64,000 nucleotides of DNA, from the NCBI RefSeq assembly GCF_900142825.1, contig NZ_FRCH01000002.1, positions 1,054,001 through 1,118,000 of the forward strand, written 5' to 3'. Each line of letters begins with the position of its first letter. The stretch's first letter is position 1. The stretch is from Rhodanobacter sp. OK091 (GTDB taxonomy: Bacteria; Pseudomonadota; Gammaproteobacteria; Xanthomonadales; Rhodanobacteraceae). Shown here one piece after another: positions 9,772 to 19,530 of the stretch. The notes beneath the pieces are model-generated. The model searched no databases. It was not told where the DNA came from and worked only from the letters and a program-made list of their open reading frames with translations. The translations under genes and the position numbers were made by a program.

Positions 9772-11286
9772 ATGACGGACATCTTGATCGGCCGCAACGA
9801 CAGCGCCAGCGTCAGCCTCGACCCTCGTTACGGCAATCGCCATGGCATGATCGCCGGCGCCACCGGTACCGGCAAATCCGTCTCGCTGATGGTGCTGGCG
9901 GAAGGTTTCTCCCGGCTTGGCGTGCCGTGCTTCCTGGCCGATGCGAAAGGCGATCTGGCCGGCCTGTCGATGGCTGCCGCCGACGCCGGCGACAAACTCA
10001 AGGCGCGGCTGGACAAGCTCAAGCTGACCGACTGGAAGCCGCTGGCCAACCCGGTGGTGTTCTGGGACATCTACGGCAAGCTCGGCCATCCGGTGCGCGC
10101 CACCATCAGCGAGATGGGGCCGACCCTGCTCGGCCGCGTGCTGGAATTGAACGATACCCAGGCAGGTGTGCTCGAGGTGATCTTCAAGGCCGCCGACGAC
10201 CAGGGCTGGCTGCTGCTGGACTTGGCTGATCTGCGCGCCCTGCTCACCTATGCCGCCGACAATGCCAAGGCCATCTCGACCCGCTATGGCCTAATCAGCA
10301 CGCAGAGCATCGCAGCGATCCAGCGCGCGATCCTGAAACTCGAAAACGACGGCGCCGACCAGTTCTTCGGCGAGCCGGCACTGGAGCTGTCCGACCTGAT
10401 GCGCCAGGACATGAGCGGGCGCGGCATCATCAACGTGCTGGCTGCCGACCAGCTGATCCTGAAGCCGCGGCTGTATTCCACGTTCCTGCTGTGGCTGCTG
10501 TCCGAGCTGTTCGAGCAATTGCCGGAAGTGGGCGATCTGGAGCAGCCGAAAATGGTGTTCTTCTTCGACGAGGCGCACCTGCTGTTCGACGATGCTTCGC
10601 CGGCGCTGCAGCAACGGGTCGAACAGGTGGTGCGGCTGATCCGCTCCAAGGGCGTCGGCGTGTATTTCTGCTCGCAGAATCCGGACGACGTGCCTGGCGT
10701 GATCCTGGGCCAGCTCGGCAACCGCATCCAGCATGCCTTGCGCGCGTTCACTCCACGGGACCAGAAAGCGGTCAGGGCCGCCGCGGAAACCTTTGTCGCC
10801 AACCCGAAGCTCGATGTCGCCGAAGCGATCACCAAGCTTGCCGTCGGCGAGGCACTGGCCTCGACGCTGGCCAACGGCGGCGTGCCCACGCCGGTCGAAC
10901 AAGTGCTGGTGACCACGCCGTGCTGCCGCATCGGCGCGATCACCGACGCCGAGCGCGCCATCGTTCGCCAGCGCTCGCCGATCGGCACGAAGTACGACAC
11001 CACCATCAATCGCGAATCCGCTGCCGAGATGCTGGCCAGGCGCGCCAGCGACAAGGCTGCCGATCCCGACACGGTAGCCGCCGGCACACCTGGTAAACCT
11101 GCCGCCGACTATCCCGCGGCTGGTTCGTCGTGGGGCGGCGCCGTGCGCGATGCGCTGCTCGGCACCAAACGCCGTCAGGGCATGATCGAAACCATGGGCA
11201 AGCAGATGGTGCGCACCGCCGGCAGTCAGCTCGGCCGGCAGATCCTGCGCGGCGTGCTCGGTGGCATCTTCGGCGGCAAGCGTTGA
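9772..11286 (+). CDS. HerA-like / DUF853 family ATPase
   Basis: A 504-residue P-loop ATPase. Walker A is MIAGATGTGKSVSLMVLAEG near residue 30, and Walker B is KMVFFFDEAHLLFDDASP. Between them are typical DUF853 blocks (FLADAKGDLAGLSMAA; YCSQNPDDVPGVILGQLGNR). The C-terminus is Gly/Arg-rich (LGRQILRGVLGGIFGGKR). HerA/FtsK-superfamily members of this type are annotated as helicase-like proteins; the cellular role is not established. The ATG at 9772 (MTDILIGRND) is chosen over an upstream in-frame ATG whose added residues look non-coding. Confidence 0.88.
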   Translation: MTDILIGRNDSASVSLDPRYGNRHGMIAGATGTGKSVSLMVLAEGFSRLGVPCFLADAKGDLAGLSMAAADAGDKLKARLDKLKLTDWKPLANPVVFWDIYGKLGHPVRATISEMGPTLLGRVLELNDTQAGVLEVIFKAADDQGWLLLDLADLRALLTYAADNAKAISTRYGLISTQSIAAIQRAILKLENDGADQFFGEPALELSDLMRQDMSGRGIINVLAADQLILKPRLYSTFLLWLLSELFEQLPEVGDLEQPKMVFFFDEAHLLFDDASPALQQRVEQVVRLIRSKGVGVYFCSQNPDDVPGVILGQLGNRIQHALRAFTPRDQKAVRAAAETFVANPKLDVAEAITKLAVGEALASTLANGGVPTPVEQVLVTTPCCRIGAITDAERAIVRQRSPIGTKYDTTINRESAAEMLARRASDKAADPDTVAAGTPGKPAADYPAAGSSWGGAVRDALLGTKRRQGMIETMGKQMVRTAGSQLGRQILRGVLGGIFGGKR

Positions 11287-11298
11287 GCGCGCGATAGC

Positions 11299-12549
11299 AT
11301 GCCGCGCGTCGAAACCGTTGCCCCCGACACCCCGTTCGGGGAACGCCTGCAGGCGGGCTTCGTCTACCCGCTGCGTGGCGCGGCGCTGCCCACTTGTGTG
11401 GTCATGGCGCTGCTGCACTATGTCGGTTTGTTGCCGTCGTACATCGGTGCGATAGGTAGCGCGCTGGTGTGGGCCGCAACCTGGCGTTATGCCGCCGACT
11501 GCCTGCTGCATACCGCGAACGGCTATGCCGATCCGCCCGATGTCGGCAGCGATGGCAACGATTCCAGCGGCTGGGGACTGACCGCGATTCATCTGCTGGT
11601 TGTCGCTGTCTGCGTGATCGCCATCGTGTTCTTCCCGCATCTGCTGTTGCCGGTGTTGATCCTGTCCGCGCTGGCGCTGCCGGCGATCGATATGTCGCTG
11701 GCGTTCGACGGCAATCTGGCGCTGGCGCTCAACCCGTTGAACTGGGGCCGCGTCATCGGCAGCTTCGGTGCAGCCTATCTGATACCCGTGGCGATCAACC
11801 TGCTGCTCGGTGTGCTGATCGTTCTCGCTTCGATCGGCACGGCACTGCTGCCACGGCTGCTGGCATTGCCGCTGTTTGCCTTCGCTTATACCTACCTCAT
11901 CGTGCTCGCGTTTCACCTGATGGGCGTGTTGATCCACCAGCGCCACGAACGCTTCGGACTGGAGCCTGAAGCGCCAAAGCTGGCCAGGGCCGGCGGACAG
12001 GACGCCGACGAAATATTGCTGGCGGAGGTCGATGCACTCGCCCCTACCGATCCAGCCGCCGCCACTACGCTGCTAGTCGCCCGGATGCAGGATCGAGTTG
12101 CGCCGGCATCGCTGCACCTGGCTTATCGTCGGTTGCTGCAGCAGCAGAACCTGCGCGATGGGCTGCTGGTACACGGTCAAATCTGGATCGCCGCGCTGAT
12201 GGCGCAAGGCGAATCGCGTCGGGCGCTGGGCCTGCTGCAGGAATGTTGCGGTATCGATGCCGGTTTCGTCCCCGACGATCCGCGAACCTGCGGCGAGCTG
12301 GCCGATCTGGCCGCGCGGCTGGGCATGAAGCGGATCGCGCTGCACCTGTGCAACGGATTTCTCGCGTACTGGCCGCGCGATCCGCAGGCGCCGCATTACG
12401 GCTTGCTGGCCGTTCGCCAGCTCGCCGAACACGCCGACCAGCACGCCGAAGCGACGGCGCTGCTGGATCGGCTCGCGGCAGCGTGGCCCGAACATCCACT
12501 GCGCGCCGAGATCGATGCACAACGACGACAGCTGGCCGGTACAGCATGA
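11299..12549 (+). CDS. membrane protein with C-terminal TPR-like region, unknown function
   Basis: A 416-residue protein with two parts. Residues about 30-225 contain several hydrophobic segments, for example [20 protein letters not shown] and [20 protein letters not shown]. Residues about 240-416 are soluble and helical with Ala/Leu repeats reminiscent of TPR units ([34 protein letters not shown]). It begins 12 bp after the DUF853 gene and overlaps the greB start by 4 bp (ATGA), so the three genes probably form one transcript. No catalytic motif is seen. Confidence 0.75.
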   Translation: MPRVETVAPDTPFGERLQAGFVYPLRGAALPTCVVMALLHYVGLLPSYIGAIGSALVWAATWRYAADCLLHTANGYADPPDVGSDGNDSSGWGLTAIHLLVVAVCVIAIVFFPHLLLPVLILSALALPAIDMSLAFDGNLALALNPLNWGRVIGSFGAAYLIPVAINLLLGVLIVLASIGTALLPRLLALPLFAFAYTYLIVLAFHLMGVLIHQRHERFGLEPEAPKLARAGGQDADEILLAEVDALAPTDPAAATTLLVARMQDRVAPASLHLAYRRLLQQQNLRDGLLVHGQIWIAALMAQGESRRALGLLQECCGIDAGFVPDDPRTCGELADLAARLGMKRIALHLCNGFLAYWPRDPQAPHYGLLAVRQLAEHADQHAEATALLDRLAAAWPEHPLRAEIDAQRRQLAGTA

Positions 12550-13046
12550 GCCGCTGGCGCCCACCTTCACCCGGCTCGACCGCGATCATCACCCGCGAGG
12601 GTTTCGAGCGGCTCAAGGCCGAACTCGACCACCTGTGGCATGTCTTGCGCCCGGAAGTGGTGAAGGCGCTCGCGGCCGCCGCGGCTGAAGGCGATCGCTC
12701 GGAAAACGCCGAATACATCTATCGCAAGAAACAGTTGGGTGAGATCGATCGCCGCGCCCGCTATCTGAGCAAGCGGATTCCCTCGCTCAAGGTGGCTGAA
12801 GGTGCTCCGAGCGATCGCGGCATGGTGTTCTTCGGTGCCCGCATCGAGCTGGAGAACGCCGACACTGGGGAGATCCTCCGTTACCGCATCGTCGGTCCCG
12901 ACGAAACTGACGCCAGGCTGGGCTGGATCAGCATCGATTCACCACTGGCCCGCGCCGTCTTGAAGAAGCGCGTCGATGACGAGTTTCTCGCCGAACTGCC
13001 GGGCGGCCCCGCGGAGTTTGCGTTGCTGGCAGTGGATTACGACTAG
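12546..13046 (+). CDS. greB: transcription elongation factor GreB
   Basis: A 166-residue Gre factor that enters the RNA polymerase secondary channel and stimulates cleavage of backtracked RNA. The N-terminal coiled coil carries the acidic tip ([20 protein letters not shown], with D and E at the conserved positions). The [14 protein letters not shown] form and the [15 protein letters not shown] start of the C-terminal FKBP-like domain are typical of GreB rather than GreA. The start ATG at 12546 overlaps the previous stop. Confidence 0.95.
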   Translation: MSRWRPPSPGSTAIITREGFERLKAELDHLWHVLRPEVVKALAAAAAEGDRSENAEYIYRKKQLGEIDRRARYLSKRIPSLKVAEGAPSDRGMVFFGARIELENADTGEILRYRIVGPDETDARLGWISIDSPLARAVLKKRVDDEFLAELPGGPAEFALLAVDYD

Positions 13047-13057
13047 GGGAAGCCTGA

Positions 13058-13192
13058 TTTTCCCGTCATCCCGGAATCGCGAAGCGATATCCGAGAGCTA
13101 GCGCCTTAGTGCATCACCGAGTGACGCGAAAGACACAGGATGACCAGCCCTTCGGCTGTTGAGAGCCCCCGCTCTTGCGGGAATGACGAAAA
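13058..13192. repeat. intergenic element with terminal inverted repeats (MITE/REP-like)
   Basis: A 135-bp non-coding stretch bounded by imperfect inverted ends: TTTTCCCGTCATCCCG at 13058-13073 and CGGGAATGACGAAAA at 13178-13192. An inner hairpin (CCCGC, TCTT loop, GCGGG at 13168-13181) follows the right arm. It lies between the convergent greB and phnD-like genes and could also act in transcription termination. Confidence 0.6.
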
Positions 13193-13213
13193 CCGAGGTC
13201 GATCAGACCATCC

Positions 13214-14206
13214 CTAGTGCGACGCCAGCGGCTGCGACGCGCGCTGATAATCTTTTTCGATCTGCGTCAGCTTCGCTTGCTGCGCCTGCTGGCTGACCCA
13301 CTGGCCGTGCTCGGCCTGTTGCCGCAACAGCGTGTACTGCATGTCGACGAACGGTTGCAGCACGTGGTTGTTCTCGGACGCGAACCCGCCGAGATCGGGA
13401 ATGCGCGCCAGATTGGCGCGCTCGTGCGCGCCGGTTTCGCCACTGCCCTTGCCGTAGCCGAGAAGAAAGTCGGTCAACTGCCGGCGCAGCGATTCGGGCA
13501 ACCCCTCGCGCAGCACCAGCACGCCGGACGGAATCAGCGACGAGCGCCAGATCACCTTGAGCTGGGCGGCCTCCTGCGGAAAGTTGTGCCGGAACAAGTC
13601 CATGTCCGGATTATTGCTGCTGGCCACATCCACTTCGCGATTGACCACGGCCAGCAGGTTGCTCTGGTGATCACCGACCCGCACGCTGGCAAAGAATGTG
13701 TCGGAGTTGAGGCCGTGCGGCGCAAACACGTAAGCCTCCGGCGAGGTGTAGCCGGTCACCGACAGATGCTCGCTGCGGGCATAACGCCAGTTGCCGGGCT
13801 TGGCCAGCATATCCTCGAGACTGCGGATACCGCTGTCTGCGCGCACTACCAGCATCGCGACATTGCCCTTGGCGCCATCGCTGCGCACGAACTGGGCGAA
13901 TACCTGCATATGCTGATGTGTCACTGCCTCGACGGCCAGTTTGCCGGAAAGAAACGCGATATCTACCTGCTGCGCACCGATCGCGTCGGAGAGCCCTGCG
14001 TAACTGCCCACCGACACCGTGGTCACCGGACGGTCCAGCCGTTTGTGCAGATCATCGAGCAGCGGTCGCCACTGTTCCAGCGACTCGGCGGCACTGCCGA
14101 TGGGGAGGATGCCGAAACGGATCGGCGCCGCGCTCACATCGGTTGCCGACGCATGGCCTGCGCCCAGCAGCAAACCCAGCATCAGCAACCACACAACGAT
14201 GCGCAT
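13214..14206 (-). CDS. PhnD-like phosphate/phosphonate-type periplasmic binding protein
   Basis: A 330-residue secreted protein with a signal peptide (MRIVVWLLMLGLLLGAGHASA). The body matches PhnD/type-2 binding proteins: IRFGILPIGSAAESLEQWRP, VDIAFLSGKLAVEAVTHQ and a hinge region around VVNREVDVASSNNPDMDLF. No permease or ATPase gene is adjacent, so it may serve a sensor or an unlinked transporter. The frame is open much further upstream, but those residues overlap the neighbouring gene, so the ATG at 14206 is used. Ligand unknown. Confidence 0.8.
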   Translation of the reverse strand: MRIVVWLLMLGLLLGAGHASATDVSAAPIRFGILPIGSAAESLEQWRPLLDDLHKRLDRPVTTVSVGSYAGLSDAIGAQQVDIAFLSGKLAVEAVTHQHMQVFAQFVRSDGAKGNVAMLVVRADSGIRSLEDMLAKPGNWRYARSEHLSVTGYTSPEAYVFAPHGLNSDTFFASVRVGDHQSNLLAVVNREVDVASSNNPDMDLFRHNFPQEAAQLKVIWRSSLIPSGVLVLREGLPESLRRQLTDFLLGYGKGSGETGAHERANLARIPDLGGFASENNHVLQPFVDMQYTLLRQQAEHGQWVSQQAQQAKLTQIEKDYQRASQPLASH

Positions 14207-14334
14207 CGGAAAACCGTTGCCCAACCCGGAGCGCCGCCAAGATATTGCGATGTTCAATGCCTCTGCCCCTGACCTGCCCCCATCCCCTGTATATAGCCGT
14301 GAACACGGATCGGGGCAAGCCGCGACCCCGGCGT

Positions 14335-15144
14335 TCAGCCGGGTTGCGGGAAAACGGGCGGATATTCGCGACCGGCGCGGCGCGGCTGGTAGCAGACGGT
14401 GCTGCGATGAAACGCCTCTTCCGCATTGTCGGCGTGCCAGCCCGGAATCCCCGACAGCGGCAATGGCCGCAATTCCTGCGGATCCTGCAGCAAGCGGCCC
14501 GACAGCATCGCCTCGACACAACGGGCGGACACTGGCCTGACATGGCCGGCCGACGCGAAGACCAGCGCCTTGCCCACCAGCAACTTGTCCGGACTCAACG
14601 CATGCTCCAGCAGCGCATGCCCGAACAGTTCCAGCCGAATCGAACCGTCCAGCCAAGCCTGCCGGTGGCACCAGAGCAGGCCATGCCAGTCGTGGGCGTC
14701 CCACAACGCCAGCAGCTCAGGATCGCGCACTTCGACGATGACACCGCCCTCGTCGAAGTGGGTCATCGCATATTGGGCCCGTGAACGAAGTTTCGGCCCC
14801 ATGCGGGCGATCTCGGCCATCTGCCGCTGGTTCAATAGCTGTTTCAGCGCGGGGTAGCGCAGCCATACCAGCGCATTGAGCAAGTCGTGCCAGTTGCCTT
14901 CGCGGGTGGCGATCTCACCACGCTCGGCGATGCGCTGTTCGTAATGCAGGCCATCGGCCAGCAGGGCCGGTGTCTGCGCTACGAAGCGCTGCATCATGCC
15001 CGCAGGCAGGTGATGGTTGAGTTCCTCGATGGACGGCCATGCGGCGCCTCCGAGCAGCGCGGCATATTCGCGCCACGCCGTCAACGGCATCCGATCGAAT
15101 ACCGCAGGATCGACGGCCTCGCGCGACGGCGCGTGGTAGCGCAT
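14335..15144 (-). CDS. DUF3025 family protein
   Basis: A 269-residue protein beginning MRYHAPSREAVDPAVFDRM. The pattern of NWHDLLNALVWLRYPALKQL near residue 100 and FGHALLEHALSPDKLLVGKA near 190 matches the DUF3025 family as I know it. It starts 4 bp after the rimO stop and is probably in the same operon. No function is established for the family. Confidence 0.75.
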   Translation of the reverse strand: MRYHAPSREAVDPAVFDRMPLTAWREYAALLGGAAWPSIEELNHHLPAGMMQRFVAQTPALLADGLHYEQRIAERGEIATREGNWHDLLNALVWLRYPALKQLLNQRQMAEIARMGPKLRSRAQYAMTHFDEGGVIVEVRDPELLALWDAHDWHGLLWCHRQAWLDGSIRLELFGHALLEHALSPDKLLVGKALVFASAGHVRPVSARCVEAMLSGRLLQDPQELRPLPLSGIPGWHADNAEEAFHRSTVCYQPRRAGREYPPVFPQPG

Positions 15145-15148
15145 GCGC

Positions 15149-16468
15149 TCAGCCGGCGAGGCGCGCGTGCAGGTCGTGTTCGCTGGCACCCTCGACCACA
15201 ACGTCGACGAATTGACCGGGTTTGAGCTTCTGGCCATCGGCGATCAACACCGTGCCGTCGATCTCCGGCGCGTCGGCTGCCGATCGCGCGACCGCACCAT
15301 CGGCACCGGCCTCATCGACCAGCACCTTGATGGTGCGGCCGATCTTGTGCTGCAACTTGGCGGCGGAAATTTCCGCCTGCACCGCCATGAACTGTTCGAG
15401 CCGGTCCTCTTTCAATTCCTCCGGAACCGGATCGGGCAGCTCGTTCGCCTTGGCGCCGTCGACCGCCGAATACGCAAACGCGCCGACGCGATCGAGCTTG
15501 GCCTCGCGCAGGAAATCCAGCAGTTCCTCGAACTCGGCGTCGGTCTCGCCGGGAAAACCCACGATGAAGGTGCTGCGGATGGTCAGATCCGGCACGAGCT
15601 TGCGCCAGTTCTGGATGCGCTCCAGCGTCTTGTCGATATTGCCGGGCCGCTTCATCAGCTTGAGAATGCGCGGGCTGGCGTGCTGGAACGGGATGTCCAG
15701 GTACGGCAACAGTTTGCCCGCGGCCATCAGCGGCATCACCTCGTCCACGTGCGGGTACGGATAGACGTAGTGCAGCCGCGTCCACACGCCCAACTCGGAG
15801 AGGCCTTCGCAGAGTTCGGTCATGCGCGTGCGGTACGACTTGCTGTGCCACTCGCGCTCGGCGTATTTCAGGTCGACGCCATACGCGCTGGTGTCCTGCG
15901 AAATCACCAGCAGTTCCTTGACGCCGCCTTTGACCAGGCGCTCGGCTTCCAGCAATACCTCGTCGACTGGCCGCGAGACCAGGTTGCCGCGCATCGACGG
16001 GATGATGCAGAAGCTGCAGCGATGGTTGCAGCCTTCGGAAATCTTCAGATACGCGTAATGCTTCGGAGTGAGCTTCACTCCGGTGTCCGGCACGATGTCG
16101 AGAAAGCGATTGCGCTGCGGCGGCAATGCGGTATGCACCGCATTCATCACGCTGACGTAGTCCTGCGGCCCGCTGATCGACAGCACATCCGGATACGCTT
16201 CGCGGATCAGCCCCTCGCGCTTGCCGAGGCAGCCGGTGACAATGACCTTGCCGTTCTCGTGCAGGGCCGTGCCGATCGAATCCAGCGATTCCTGCACGGC
16301 CGCGTCGATGAAGCCGCAGGTGTTCACCACCACCGCATCCGCCTCGCCGTAGCTGGGCACGATCTGGTAACCCTCGACCTTCAGCTGGGTCAGGATGCGT
16401 TCGGAATCGACCAGCGCCTTGGGGCAGCCGAGGCTGACGAAACCGATCTTGTGTGCGGCCTGTGACAT
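15149..16468 (-). CDS. rimO: ribosomal protein uS12 methylthiotransferase
   Basis: A 439-residue radical-SAM enzyme that methylthiolates an Asp of ribosomal protein S12. An N-terminal UPF0004 domain ([34 protein letters not shown]) supplies the Cys ligands of the auxiliary cluster. The radical-SAM motif CxxxCxxC is at [20 protein letters not shown], and a C-terminal TRAM domain ends the protein ([20 protein letters not shown]). Length is normal. DUF3025 gene lies 4 bp downstream. Confidence 0.96.
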   Translation of the reverse strand: MSQAAHKIGFVSLGCPKALVDSERILTQLKVEGYQIVPSYGEADAVVVNTCGFIDAAVQESLDSIGTALHENGKVIVTGCLGKREGLIREAYPDVLSISGPQDYVSVMNAVHTALPPQRNRFLDIVPDTGVKLTPKHYAYLKISEGCNHRCSFCIIPSMRGNLVSRPVDEVLLEAERLVKGGVKELLVISQDTSAYGVDLKYAEREWHSKSYRTRMTELCEGLSELGVWTRLHYVYPYPHVDEVMPLMAAGKLLPYLDIPFQHASPRILKLMKRPGNIDKTLERIQNWRKLVPDLTIRSTFIVGFPGETDAEFEELLDFLREAKLDRVGAFAYSAVDGAKANELPDPVPEELKEDRLEQFMAVQAEISAAKLQHKIGRTIKVLVDEAGADGAVARSAADAPEIDGTVLIADGQKLKPGQFVDVVVEGASEHDLHARLAG

Positions 16469-16575
16469 GGGCTTGGGTTACCGTAAAACGTGCGGGGAAA
16501 CAGGCGATTATACGTCAGCGCCGGCCAACTCACCGGCCCGTTAAGCTTGACCCCCTCAACCAGGCGGAAACCCAT

Positions 16576-17244
16576 ATGGGCGAGCAGATCAACCTACCCA
16601 CCACCCGCACCCAGTGCATCGGCGCGTATCTGGCTCAACCCGAGGGCAAGCCGAAAGGCGGCATCGTGGTGATCCAGGAGATCTTCGGCGTCAACGCACA
16701 CATGCGCTGCGTCGCCGATCGCTTTGCCGAGCATGGCTACACCGCGATCGCACCGGCGTTCTTCGACCACCTGGAAACCGGCGTAGAGCTGGATTACGAC
16801 AGCGGCGGTTACGCCAGGGGCAAGCAGCTGGCCACCGAACTGGGGCTGGATCGTGCCCTGGAAGATGTCGCCAGCGCGGCCGAGGCCATCGCGTCTGCGG
16901 GAAAGATCGGTACGGTCGGCTACTGCTGGGGCGGCACGGTGGCGCTGCTGTCCGCGTTGCGGCTGGGCCTGCCGTCAGTGAGCTATTACGGTGCGCGCAA
17001 CCTGCCCTTCCTGCATGAGATGCCGAAGGCGCCGGTGATGTTCCATTTCGGCGAGAAGGACAAGAGCATCACACCGGAAATGGTGGCTGCGCATCGCGAG
17101 GCGCTGCCGCAGATGGAGACTTTCACCTACCCGGCCGATCACGCCTTCAACCGCGATGTCGGCGCGCAATACGATGAAGCCAGTGCCCGTTTGGCCATGC
17201 AGCGCACGCTGGCGTTCTTCGAAAAGCACCTGGCCAGCGCATGA
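16576..17244 (+). CDS. dienelactone hydrolase family protein
   Basis: A 222-residue alpha/beta hydrolase. The nucleophile elbow is GTVGYCWGGTVALLSAL with Cys at the nucleophile position, as in dienelactone hydrolases. The Asp (FGEKDKSITPEM) and His (YPADHAFNRDVG) complete the triad. The N-terminal block GGIVVIQEIFGVNAHMRCVA is typical. Upstream in-frame ATG codons exist, but the ATG at 16576 fits the family start. It overlaps the next gene by 4 bp. The physiological substrate is unknown. Confidence 0.92.
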   Translation: MGEQINLPTTRTQCIGAYLAQPEGKPKGGIVVIQEIFGVNAHMRCVADRFAEHGYTAIAPAFFDHLETGVELDYDSGGYARGKQLATELGLDRALEDVASAAEAIASAGKIGTVGYCWGGTVALLSALRLGLPSVSYYGARNLPFLHEMPKAPVMFHFGEKDKSITPEMVAAHREALPQMETFTYPADHAFNRDVGAQYDEASARLAMQRTLAFFEKHLASA

Positions 17245-17660
17245 GTGGCGCCGGTTTCGCGCTGGATCCCCGGCTGGCGGCCGATACCTGCCCGGTCGCC
17301 TCGCTGCCGTTGTGCGACGTACGGCTGATGAACGATGCACGCTATCCATGGCTGATCCTGGTGCCGCGCCGTGCCGGCATGGTCGAGATCGCAGACCTGT
17401 CAGACGTGGACCAGACGTTGCTATGGCAGGAGGTAAACCATTCCTCCTCGGCGCTTCGTTCGACCTCGCCATGCGAGAAACTCAATATCGGCGCGCTCGG
17501 CATCATCGTGCGGCAACTGCATGTCCACGTGGTAGCGCGAAATCACGGAGACGCCGCATGGCCGGGTCCGGTATGGGGCCACGGCAAGGCTGTCCCGTAC
17601 GAGCCGATCGCACGTGAGGCGCTGCTAGAACACCTGCGCAACGCACTGTCCGCAGCGTGA
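17241..17660 (+). CDS. HIT-domain (histidine triad) protein
   Basis: A 139-residue protein of the histidine-triad superfamily. The core motif is RQLHVHVVARNHGDAAWPGP. The first triad His position is occupied by Gln, which to my knowledge is usual in this QLHxH subgroup. N-terminal block RLMNDARYPWLILVPRRAG is typical. Such proteins hydrolyse nucleotide-phosphoramidate or related bonds. The ATG overlaps the dienelactone hydrolase stop (ATGA), indicating translational coupling. Confidence 0.88.
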   Translation: MSGAGFALDPRLAADTCPVASLPLCDVRLMNDARYPWLILVPRRAGMVEIADLSDVDQTLLWQEVNHSSSALRSTSPCEKLNIGALGIIVRQLHVHVVARNHGDAAWPGPVWGHGKAVPYEPIAREALLEHLRNALSAA

Positions 17661-17673
17661 AACGAACGGCATA

Positions 17674-17713
17674 AACGACGACGCCCACGTAGGGCTACGT
17701 GGGCGTCGTCGTT
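17674..17713. terminator. bidirectional terminator hairpin
   Basis: A perfect 18-bp stem (17674-17691 with 17696-17713, arms AACGACGACGCCCACGTA and complement) with a GGGC loop, between convergent genes. There is a short A/T flank but no long T-run. Confidence 0.85.
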
Positions 17714-17732
17714 CATGCTCCGCGAGACGGTA

Positions 17733-18230
17733 TCAGTGCTGCTGTTCCTGCTGGTCCATCGGGCTGCTGCTGGCTGATTTGCCCTTCATTTCATCGGGCA
17801 ACGCGGCTGGCGCATGGTAATCCTCGAGACGGCGCGCCTTGGTTTCCATCGGGTTGATCCGCTTCAAGGTGCCATCGTCGTCGTAGTACACCGCGAAACC
17901 ATAATCGAGCTCCATTCGCGCCATGTACTGCAGGTGATCCTTGCGGATCTTCGAGTCGTCGCTGCGCTCGAGCAGTACGGTCTTCGGCAGTTGTCCCTGA
18001 TCCTTCAGGTAGGCGAAATGGCTGCCGGTATCCAGCGCCGAAAGCACGGCGCCGTCGACCAGGAACTGGCCGCTCTTGTAAGCCTTGATGGTGGTATCGA
18101 ACCGGCCCTGCGCCGCGGCCGTACTGACTTCGCCCTTGGTGCTGCCGCGATGGCAGCCGGCGAGTACGAGCAGGCTGCCCAGGATGAGCGCGGCCGTGGC
18201 GCGCGTCAGCAGTGTGGAAAAACGGATCAT
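17733..18230 (-). CDS. putative lipoprotein, unknown function
   Basis: A 165-residue protein with a lipobox (GSLLVLAGCHRGS), so probably membrane-anchored. The start ATG at 18230 has GGAG six bases upstream. The mature part is charged (QFLVDGAVLSALDTGSHFAY; LLERSDDSKIRKDHLQYMAR) and ends in a Gln/His-rich tail. No family is recognised. Confidence 0.7.
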   Translation of the reverse strand: MIRFSTLLTRATAALILGSLLVLAGCHRGSTKGEVSTAAAQGRFDTTIKAYKSGQFLVDGAVLSALDTGSHFAYLKDQGQLPKTVLLERSDDSKIRKDHLQYMARMELDYGFAVYYDDDGTLKRINPMETKARRLEDYHAPAALPDEMKGKSASSSPMDQQEQQH

Positions 18231-18327
18231 GCGGATCTCCTGGCAATCATTCGGTTGAATCAGTTGAAGTGTAACGCCGGGCCGCGGCAATCGCCGCGCC
18301 GCGGAAATGCGCCGTTCAGGCGCGCGC

Positions 18328-18894
18328 TCAGGTACGCGGCAGGGTCACGCCCTGCTGGCCCTGGTATTTGCCGCCCCGATCCTTGTAGCTGGTCTCGCAT
18401 TCCTCGTCAGATTCGAGGAACAACATCTGCGCCACCCCTTCGTTGGCGTAGATTTTTGCGGGCAGCGGCGTGGTGTTGGAGAACTCCAGCGTCACGTGGC
18501 CCTCCCACTCCGGCTCCAGCGGCGTCACGTTGACGATGATGCCGCAGCGCGCGTAAGTACTTTTGCCCAGGCAGATCGTGAGCACCTGGCGCGGAATCCG
18601 GAAGTACTCGACCGTGCGGGCCAGCGCGAACGAATTGGGAGGAATGATGCAGACGTCCGCCTCCACGTCGACGAAGCTGGTCGGATCGAATGCCTTCGGG
18701 TCGACGATGGTGGAATTGATGTTGGTGAAGATCTTGAACTCGCGTGCGCAACGCACGTCGTAGCCGTAGCTGGAGGTGCCGTAAGACACCAGTTTCTGGC
18801 CGTCGCGCAATTTGACCTGCCCAGCCTCGAACGGCTCGATCATGCCGTGGCTCTCGGCCATGCGACGTATCCACTTGTCGGATTTGATGCTCAC
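18328..18894 (-). CDS. dcd: dCTP deaminase
   Basis: A 188-residue enzyme that deaminates dCTP to dUTP in pyrimidine deoxynucleotide synthesis. Key blocks are [19 protein letters not shown], the catalytic [20 protein letters not shown] (Glu) and [19 protein letters not shown]. The GTG at 18894 ([20 protein letters not shown]) is preferred because GGAG lies five bases upstream and homologs of about 189 residues begin there. Confidence 0.95.
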   Translation of the reverse strand: MSIKSDKWIRRMAESHGMIEPFEAGQVKLRDGQKLVSYGTSSYGYDVRCAREFKIFTNINSTIVDPKAFDPTSFVDVEADVCIIPPNSFALARTVEYFRIPRQVLTICLGKSTYARCGIIVNVTPLEPEWEGHVTLEFSNTTPLPAKIYANEGVAQMLFLESDEECETSYKDRGGKYQGQQGVTLPRT

Positions 18895-18984
18895 ACTGAC
18901 TCCGTCCGGTAGCGACGCCCGGTCGACCCGGGCGCAAAACCGCAAAAGTACATGGTCAGGCCGTCACCACGCCAGCCGGCAGGT

Positions 18985-19530
18985 TCATGCGACGGGCAAG
19001 GCCTCGACCAGGATATCCAGCGCCGCACGCAATTCCGCGCAACGGTCCGCGCTGGCCAGCACCTGCTCCATCGTGCAGCCCGCGCCCGGCAGCGACACCA
19101 TGCATGGGTGCGTCGTCAGCAATTGTGCGGACATGGTGCGCAGGATTTCATCCAGCGCTTCCTGCGCGTGGTATGAGCCGCGCGCAGCAGTATTCAGCAG
19201 CAACACCGGCTTGCCCGGAAACTCCAGGCTGCCGACCAGCCAATCGAGCAGATTCTTGAACGCGCCAGGTACGCCGTGCGCATATTCGGGACAGGCGATC
19301 AGCAACGCATCGGCGCGGCCGACGGCTTCGCGCAAGGCCAGCACCGATGCCGGCAACGGTTCGACGTCATGGTCCGGGTTGAACAGCGGCAGTGCGCCAA
19401 GCTCGCCGTAACCCACCAGTTCCAGCACTGCCGGCGCAAGCCGCTGCGCGGCTTCCAGCGCAGCGGTGTTCGACGACACGCGGCGCAAACTGCCGGACAC
19501 GCACAGCACCCGGCGCGTCGTCGCCGTCAT
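18985..19530 (-). CDS. NADPH-dependent FMN reductase family protein
   Basis: A 181-residue flavodoxin-like reductase. The FMN phosphate loop is LCVSGSLRRVSSNTAAL, and the flavin-ring block is ACPEYAHGVPGAFKNLLDWL, both typical of the ChrR/SsuE/ArsH superfamily. It would reduce quinones, chromate or azo compounds with NAD(P)H; the exact electron acceptor cannot be inferred. The start overlaps the apbC stop by 4 bp, so the two are co-translated. A flavin reductase coupled to an Fe-S carrier is suggestive, but a joint role is inference. Confidence 0.88.
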   Translation of the reverse strand: MTATTRRVLCVSGSLRRVSSNTAALEAAQRLAPAVLELVGYGELGALPLFNPDHDVEPLPASVLALREAVGRADALLIACPEYAHGVPGAFKNLLDWLVGSLEFPGKPVLLLNTAARGSYHAQEALDEILRTMSAQLLTTHPCMVSLPGAGCTMEQVLASADRCAELRAALDILVEALPVA

